Shown piece by piece: positions 34,480 to 43,400 of a DNA stretch of 54,774 bases; within the stretch, counting starts at the first letter, position 1; each line of letters begins with the position of its first letter. The position numbers and the translations under genes are program-made. Source of the DNA: Prevotella sp. Its GTDB lineage: Bacteria > Bacteroidota > Bacteroidia > Bacteroidales > Bacteroidaceae. Under the pieces are notes generated by a model. It made no database searches. It worked only from the letters and a program-made list of their open reading frames with translations, and was not told where the DNA came from. The stretch spans positions 1 through 54,774 of the forward strand of contig JAEETC010000008.1 of NCBI GenBank assembly GCA_016286585.1, in the 5' to 3' direction.

Positions 34480-37400
34480 TTATTTGTTTGTATTTCGTAT
34501 TGCTACCTTGTTCATATACCTTCCGTCGAGGGTATGGGCGATGTAGACACCCGGGAGGTCGGCCTCCACCTCGACAGTCTCTCCTGCCGGTACCGGGAAC
34601 GTAGCCACCGTGATGCCTGCCGGTGTGACGACACGCACGTCGGTGGTGTAGTTGAGCGACGACTCGACGACGATCGTACCCTTCTTGGCATAGATGTTCA
34701 GCGTGCCGCTGAGACCCTTCGACTTGCTACCGCCCTGCAGGAGGTCCGTAGAGCTGCCGTTAGCGAAGACGATGCGCTCCACGTTGCTGTCTCCACGAGT
34801 GGCATTGGCCTTCACGAAGTACGGACGGAAGGCCGTAGAGACGATGCCTGCCGCGTTCTTCTCGAAGCAGCTGCCGTCGGCAGCGAGCACATAGCCCTCT
34901 CCGGCCGTTGCCAGCGTGGTGTTGCTGTAGCTCGGCATGAAGCGGAAGCCATTGGCGGTGACGGGCTGCAGCTCGTCGTCGCTGACAGCAATCGTCGAAC
35001 CTGTGGCAGAGGCGTAGATGACGGTCTGCAGGTCAAGGGCGGCGATGTCGTTGGCATACGTATTCTTCGGCACGAACTGTCCGCTGAGGTCGAACTCGTA
35101 GTAACGGCTGCCCGGCAGTCCGAGGATGTACGGCGTACCGGCTCCGCTGTATGCATAGCCGCTGTAGACGTGCTCATCCTTATAATAGGTCTTCTGGTAC
35201 TCGTCGGTATTCTTGTCGAGATAGCTGTCGTGGCTGTAATAGTAGTCCCAGAGGAACGTGTTGGTATAGACCTTGCGCTCCGTACCGGCATCGGGCTTCA
35301 TGAACGAGGCCACATACGTCTTGTCGTCGTTGGCAGAGACAGAACCGCCCTTGAACTCACGCAGCCAGTACTCATGGCCGGTGGTGCTACCGCTGTAGAA
35401 GTGGGTGATCTCACCCTTGTCGGGCGTCGTCACGAGCTCTGCGCTAAACGGCAGGCTGACGGCATCCCATCCGCTCTTCTCGTCGACGAAGTTTTCGGGC
35501 GTACGCTGGTACCACATCCGGTTGTCGCTGGCGAAGGTGTAGCTGATCGGCGCGTTAAAGTCCTGACGGTCCACCAGGAAGTGGTCGCGGTCAGCGGTGA
35601 AGCCTTTACGCGACTTAAAGACCACATGACCCTTGACATTCTCGATGTCGTTGGCCGACAGTGCCGCAATCCTGCGGTAGCCAGACTCGTCGGCGTCAGT
35701 GCTCTCATCATCCCCTTGCTCCACGCAGGCAATATCGCTGAAGTAGGTGTCAAGCACATCGTAGGTAGACTGGTCGGCAGTTGGCTCCGGAGCGTATGCC
35801 AGGAGGTTCTGCGTCAGGTCGACATTCATGAAGCCTGTCAGTCCGTCGTGGTCGAGCAGCGGCGGGAAGAAGTGGGTGGTGCCGATGGTGTTGCCGTTGG
35901 ACACCGCACTCTTCTGATAGCCGTTCACCACATCGTTGAATCCGGTGAAGTCGATGGCGGTCATGTTCTGGTAGGCCTTCACGCCGGCATCGTCCTTCTT
36001 CGTCTGTGCAAAGACGGCATAGGGGTTATAGTAGGCCACCTGCATATCCTTGCTCTGGAAGTAGGCCGGTGCACGGTAGACACGGTTGCCGCCGGCAGTA
36101 TTCTGTACCCGTCCTTCGATTCTGTTGATGGCCGACGGATGCTCCTGATGGTCAGTGCCCTCGATGTACCCGTAGTTCAGCGTCTGTCCGAAGAACAGGT
36201 AGTCGTCGGGCCAGATAGGATCGAAGTAGGTGGTAGTGACGGCATCGTCGCCCTCGCCTACGGTCACCGTCCTCAGACGCATATCGGCACTCTCTGGTAT
36301 CGTTCCGTCGGCATAGCGGAAGTCTCCGTCGCCATAGCGCTCCTCAACGTAGGCATACCGCTCATACTCCGAACCGTACTTGCCGGTCTTCTCCTCCAAG
36401 GCGGACTTGCCTTCGCTGTCGGTGACATCGACGAGATACCTGTAGTCCGAGCCCTGGTTCGTCTGACTGTGGTCGTAGTAGCGCTTATGCAGATAGTAGC
36501 CGTTCAGGCTGTGGGCCACCTCACCGTTGTAGAAGGCCTTCTCCGGCAGCTTACGGGCCGCGCCGGCGGTATAGGCGTTCGTCTCGGGATAGTAGCAGTT
36601 GAAGACCTGCGTCGATCCGTCTGTTGCCGACGGGTTGCCGAAGACGGCCTTCACACCTGCGGCAGGCGTGCCTGTAGTCTTCACCCAGCTGTTGGCCACA
36701 TAGCCGTCGCCGGTATCGGCCACACCGGCACCGGTGAACGAGCCGGTGACGCCGAGGTTATAGACATTACCGCAGAGGCTGCCGAAGAGTGAGGCAGAGA
36801 GTCCGCTGACGGTATGTCCGTCGCCGTGGAGGTTGCCGCTGAAGCACTGGCCGGCATTGCCGATCGGTGTCCACGACGTGTACTTCTTCGGGCTGACATC
36901 ACTGTTCAGGATGAACTCCAGGTTACCGGCACCACGGACGTGGTTGTCGAGCAGGGCATGGTCTGCCGTCTCGCCGGTAGTGGCCACCTGTGTCTGCAGG
37001 CTCAGGTCGAAGAAGTCCTTTAACAGGTCGAGCTCGCTCTTATTCTCGTCTGACTCGCAGTTGCGGTCGTCGAGATAGATCTTCGACGGACGCATGACAC
37101 TCGAATTGTCGACATACATGTGGTGCGCCTTATCCTGCATGACCTTGTCGAGGTCGTGGTAGTTGGCCACACTCAGCGGCACGGGGTTCGAATAGGTCTT
37201 GCCCAAGTAGGTCTTCGAGTAGAAGGCGATATAGTTCTTCTGGTTCTGATACCAGTAGACAGGTGTATTGTTGTTCTCGAAGGGCACGCCGTTACGGTGG
37301 TTGTCGGCATCGTCCTGAGATATATAGAGTTCCCAGCCGTTGGTGATCACCTCATAGAGTCCGGGGGTCACTTCCGGAGCCTTCAGTCCGACGGCATTGC

Positions 37401-40400
37401 CGGGCAGTACGGTGGCAGGCGGGCTGAGCAGTCCGATCTGCGGCACACCGCTCTCGAGGTCGAGGTGGATATTGACGACGTGGAGCTCATTGGTAAGCTT
37501 GATGCTGCCGTCGTCCTCATCCTCATAATAGGTGTACTGGTAGACCACGGTGATGATCTTCTCCGACATTACGTCGTAAGCGTTCGACTCACGGCTGACA
37601 TAGAGCGTGGTGGTCTCCGTAGGCTCTTGACCCTGGATGATGAAGTACTGCTGGTAGTTGGGCACTGCACCGTATTCAGCCTTGGTGATCTTGGTGCCCT
37701 TGTTGACGCTCTTATTATCCTCAGTGGTGTAATCCTCATAGCAGTAGTACCACTCACCGGCGTTGTCGAACCTCACGACCTCCACGTCGGAGCTGTTGGC
37801 ATTGTAGACATCGGCATCGACCACCTGACCACGGCCGAATGGTGTGCCGAGGTAGACAAAGTTTTTCGTGGCGATATAGACATCCTCGCCATTTTTCTTG
37901 GTCTCCACATGGGTGTAGTGGCGCTTGTCGTTGCGGATGTTCTCGAACTCACTATTGGTGATGGTGGCAGCATCGGTACCCTTCGTGAACGACTTACTGG
38001 TACCATCATTGTAGCTGACCTGCTTGGTTGCTTCATCCACATACACGGCTACATACTCCACATCGACCAGGTCGGTGTAGGGCGAATGGAAGGCATCGAC
38101 CGTCCGCTCGTGGGTCGGCGACGTGGTGACATTCGGGTCTACCGTCAGGTACTCGGAGTCGGTGAGCAGGTCGAGAGCGTCGTAGTTATAGTCAAACTTC
38201 GTACGGTCATCGACGGGCAGTGAGCACCAGGCCTGGATGGCACTGTAGTTCGTACCTGCCTCGAAGCGCTGTCCGCCGTATTCGCCGTCAGCGGTACAGA
38301 TATAGGCCGGCGTGAGGGCGGCATCAATCTCGGCATCGGTGGCCTGCTTGCCCTCGATATTCTTCATGGCCTCTATCTCCTCCGCCGTCTTCAGCTCGCC
38401 GTTGAGCAGGTAGTCACCCTTGGTCAGCGTCACGGAGCTGATGCACAACCAAGCCGGGGCAAACGAACTATTGACGCTGCCGATGCCGTTATATTCGCTC
38501 TCGGAGATGGCCGTGCCCGGATTGACGGTCTTCGTCATGCCATTATAAGTATAGGTGACCTGCTTGGTGGCGACGTAAGCCTTCTCCATCTTCTCCTTGC
38601 CTTCGCCGGCATTCTGGTAGGTGGCCTCTGCAATCACCTCACCCCGCTTGTAAGACTGCTTGCCATAGACACCGGACTCCGTCGGCGTGAAGGTCGGGCC
38701 CTCGCGCCAGGCTTCGAGTACAGCCTGTCTCTGGGCATCCGTCATACCGTCGGTAAACTTGGCCTGATAATCCACCTTCATGATCTTACCGTCGACACTG
38801 CTGCCGGTGGCGGGAGAATACCAGTCGTCCCATATCTTCGGCGTATCCATGTCGAAGGTGAGCGCATAACCCGTCTCGTGGCTGATGTTGTTCGATGAAC
38901 GGAAGACGAAGGTCTTGCCGATGTCGTGACCGTCATCGTCCTTGAAGTGCTCGCCCTGGGCATCGCGGATATCATGGCTGCCGGACATGAACTTATCATA
39001 GTCGGTCTGATCCATGACGTAGGTGCCCTGCTCATACTCCACACCGTCGATGGTACAGGTGACGCAGTTCAGATAGGTCTCGGTGACAAAGTACTGACGG
39101 TCGGCGGCTGACAGCTGGTGCCAATCCCACCAGGAGATGACATCGTTCAGTCCGTAGCTGTCGCTCTCGTTGTTCACGAACACCTTGTCGATAGGCTTGC
39201 CGCTGGCGTCGTTCTCTGAACCGATCTTCACATTACCGTTGGTGCCCGGCATCCTGTAGGCATAGAGGTTGGGCTTCACGTTGAGCAGCTGGAGCTTACC
39301 GTTCGAGGCAGCGGTGATAGTGAGCGGCAGGTGCACCTCCTTCGAGTAGGCATTGGCCGAACCCGTATAGGCAGACACCTTCTGGTCGTAGATATAGACC
39401 TCACCCTTCACGTACCAGTAGTGGGCCACGGAATATGGGTCTTCGCCGATGACGTAGGCATTGGTGATGGGATAGCAGTCGTCGACGATGCGCTTCGAGG
39501 GATGGATGAAGTTACCGGAGGTCTGCCAGACCATGGTCTGGTACACATGGGCGTTATCACCGCTGATGACGGTTGCCCCCTCGGACTCCGACCAGTCACC
39601 TGCCTGATCCTGGGAATAACGATAACGCTTATAGGTTCGTGCCTCATCACGCAGTGTGATACCATTCACGGTCTTGGGGTTGTTGTATTCCGACAGGATC
39701 ACATTGCTCTTGTTGGGATAGTACATCGGCACGCGGTGCTCGTTCTTGGCATAGACGAAGCCACCACCCACCAGGTCTTTCTTCACATTGATCAGGTCGA
39801 GTTCGACCACGCCCGTCACATAGCCGTAGTCTTTCTGTTCAGCCGTACTGTTCTCCGTAGTCAACTCGAGGAACACACCCGAGGCAAGTGCCACCTGGTT
39901 GAAGCTCTGACCCTTGTTACGGTCGCTGCTGGTGGGGTTCGCCGACTTATAGCTGTAGTAGGTCTTGGAAGGATCGGCGACACCGGAGCCATTGATATAC
40001 GTGCTACCGAAGCGCACGTCGCTGGTCAGGTTACCCAGATAGTTCACGAGGCTGTAGATACCGAAGTAGTTACCGTGGGTCTGGTCATCACCCGTATCAG
40101 CCGATCTGACGGAATGTTGCTGGTTGAGCGACAGCTCACCCACACGGTTGATGGTGTAGTCGATGTCCTCGCCCACCTCTGCCACACGGTCCTTGGCACC
40201 CTGCAGCACCATTCGGCTACCGAACACGCCACAGAAGTCGGCACGCTGGATGGTGTTCAGCAGACGTCCGGCATAGATGGAGCAGAAACCGTAAGGCTCG
40301 AAGCTGCCCTTCACCAGTTCGGCGATGGCCGGGTTGGCGAGCAGTTTCAGATATTCTTCCTCGGTCAGGCGCTTGCCCTCCTCATAGAACACACCGCCGA

Positions 40401-43400
40401 TAGTGACATCTGCCTTACACTTATACTCTAACTGGAAGTAGGCACGCTCACGGTTGGACAGACGGCGGTACTCGTCGATGGAGATGGTCTGCTTCAGACC
40501 GTAATAGTCGGTGCCATAGTTGGTGATGTTAAGCTCACGGTAGCCGTCAACCACGGAGAGGTTACCACCACCGTAGACGCCACCGGTATGCTCGGTACCG
40601 ACGGTGATGAAGTCACGGTGGTAAGCATCGTAGAGCGTGGCAGTGGTATTGCCGTAAACCGTCGTGGCGTTGGCATAGGTTTGGTCGCTGTTCGACGACA
40701 CGTTACCGCCGGCGAACACAGCGTTATGGATATAGATGCCTCGCTCGACATCTCCATCGGCATCGCCGGTGAAGAGTTTCTCCCAGCCGCCAAGATACTG
40801 GCCGCTATCGTTCTTCTTCGGCAGGGTGTTCAGGTCATCGGTCGGCACATAATCATATTGTTTATAAGTATGACCGTTGATGGTGACGCCGGCAGGATCC
40901 TTCACCTGCAGATAGGGCGACACGACCACCTTGCAGTCTTCCGTCAGGTTACCTGTTGTATCATAATAATAGATGTGTCCGGGTGAGCCCGTGCCTATCT
41001 TCTGCTTGGTTTTGGCGCTATTAACACTGGGACTGTAGACGTAGCCGATATCACCGGCGCCGAAGACATTGCCATCGCCTTCTGCCAGACCTTCTTCGGT
41101 ACCGATCTCACCACCGTGGATGTTCACCTCGGTCTGTCCGAACACGTATCCGTCCATATAAAGCGTTCCCTGCTGACCATAGCCGAAGATGTTGTAGCCC
41201 TTACCACCGCCGAAGACGTTGCGCAGCACATGACCGTTGTACATCGTGACATTGGTCTTTCCAGCCTTGTAGATGCCTCTTAAGGTACGAATGATATTCG
41301 ACGGGCCGCTCGCATCGATGGCACCACGGCCAATGGTGGCAATCTCACCGCCACCGACGAGGCTGTTACGGACCGTACCGCCCCACATTTTGATATTACT
41401 GACGTCGACACTACTCTTGACGTCATAGCCACCGCCAAAGGCATTGCCACTTTCTTTCAGACGGTTCTCTCCGGCCCAGCGACCTTGATCATCGAAGTAT
41501 GTCTCGTCGTTGACCTTGGCCTCATAGCGCTCAGTTGTTCCAGAACCGTCAACAATATTTCCCTGTTCGTCCTGAACCTGATTGGCATTGAGGTGAACAT
41601 AGCCGATATAGCCATTGTTGATGGTGAGATGGGTCGTACCGTAGATGGCACCGCCCTCACCGCCGCCGTAGGCATTACGCTGGACGGCAGGCACACCGTT
41701 GAAGAAGCCGTAGTCGGCAGGTTTGTCGACCTGATCTTCCCGGATGCCGATGACCACGTGGGTCTCGCCGAGGATGTCGCCAGCGGTATCATTCGTTGAC
41801 TCATCATGATGGCCCACATCACCCTTCCAGCCGCCACCGAAGATGTTACGCAGCGTACCACCGCCGATAAAGGCATTGGTGCTGGCAGTCATGTCTTCAG
41901 CGCCAAACAAGTTATAGACTTTACCCATGGTGCCGGCCGCATAGATATCCTTCTTCACGGTTCCACCCAGGAGGGCGATATAGGTAGTGCCATAGACGTC
42001 ACCGCTTCCGGCGAATGCATCTCCTTCCTTACCAAGACCGCCGCCGTAGGCATAGTTACCGACATACGCTCCTTTGTGGATGATGACGTTGGTGTTGTAC
42101 TTCTTATAATGTGCCTTGTCGTTAGAAGCGATGTAGTCACGATCGTCAACCTCGGCCAAACGTGCCAGCGGATTCTCCAAGTTGGTGTATTTATTGCCAA
42201 CATAGCTGGTTGACAACGACTCTGGATTGTCGTAGCCCTGACCCAAGGTCCAAGCTGCTTTCCAATCATCAGCAGGAATTTGATAAGGATTCAGTCTTAT
42301 GTATTTCTGCACACTCTCAGCACTCATCACACCTCCGGCCTCACCGCCGCCATAGACCTCATAGACGCTGGCACCAGCATTCAGATTGACCTCGGTATAC
42401 TCATTCCATGTACTGGAACCATAGCCGGCGCCATAGACCGTGGCAGTAGTCATTCCATACTTATAATGCTTCTGTCTGACAGGCACATCAATATTGATAT
42501 GACCATAGAGGGTGCGACGTGCTGCGTTGTTACCGCCATAGATAGCACCCTTCATCAGCGGGTTAGCCACGTCGGATATCAGATAGGCATCCTCGCTGTG
42601 GTACTCCACGTTAGCATCATAGACATCACAAGGCTTATAGATGTCCATGCCATACGCACCACCGAAGATACTACCGATCTTGATGGTGGAACCGTTTGGC
42701 ACATTGACTAAAGAACGACGGGTGACGCCCTCCACATAACTGCCACCGTAGGCGGCACCTACCTGACCGCGCATCAGGTCGATGATGGCAGAGGCCTCAC
42801 TGAGGTCGAAGTCATCGGCAAAGGTCTGCTCTGGCGTATAACCCATACCGAGACCATTGTAGGCACCGCCACCAAAGAACTCCGTCGTAGAGAAATTAGC
42901 CACGCTGGCGGGGATGTCGACGAGCACGTAGCTATGATCCTGCGACTTGTCACCCTCACGGTCACCAGAATATCCCTCACCGGCACCGAAGACTTTCTCG
43001 ATGACGTTGTTAGCATTCGTGTTAGGTCTGATATTGACGAACGAGTTATGCAGATAGGGTTTGTTGGGGATACGGGTTTTGTATCTGTCATCTGTATAGT
43101 CATAGTCACCGAAGCAACCACCGAAGATACGTCCCACCCTACCCTGGGTGTACTCCATATAAGAAGCAGACTTATGCTTGGATTTGTAGGTGTCGTTTAC
43201 CATGCCCTTGACCTCCTCACGGATACGGCCAGAGAAGTCGGCATCTGCCACAGCCTTCTCGTCATCTTTAGCTAATAAGACCGTACCACCCAGGTCGTTA
43301 CCGCCATAGATATGGTCACGGATCCACGGGAAGCCCGTCTTGGTGGTTCCCCCTTCGGTCCACTCACCAACGAAGGTCTCGGTATGGCCTAAGATATCAG

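Noticed and set aside
34534..40431. Long plus-strand open frames opposite the 3.9k-residue giant (up to about 750 codons)
   Set aside because: Mirror images of a repetitive coding strand. They break at the domain borders of the real gene and have no start signals.
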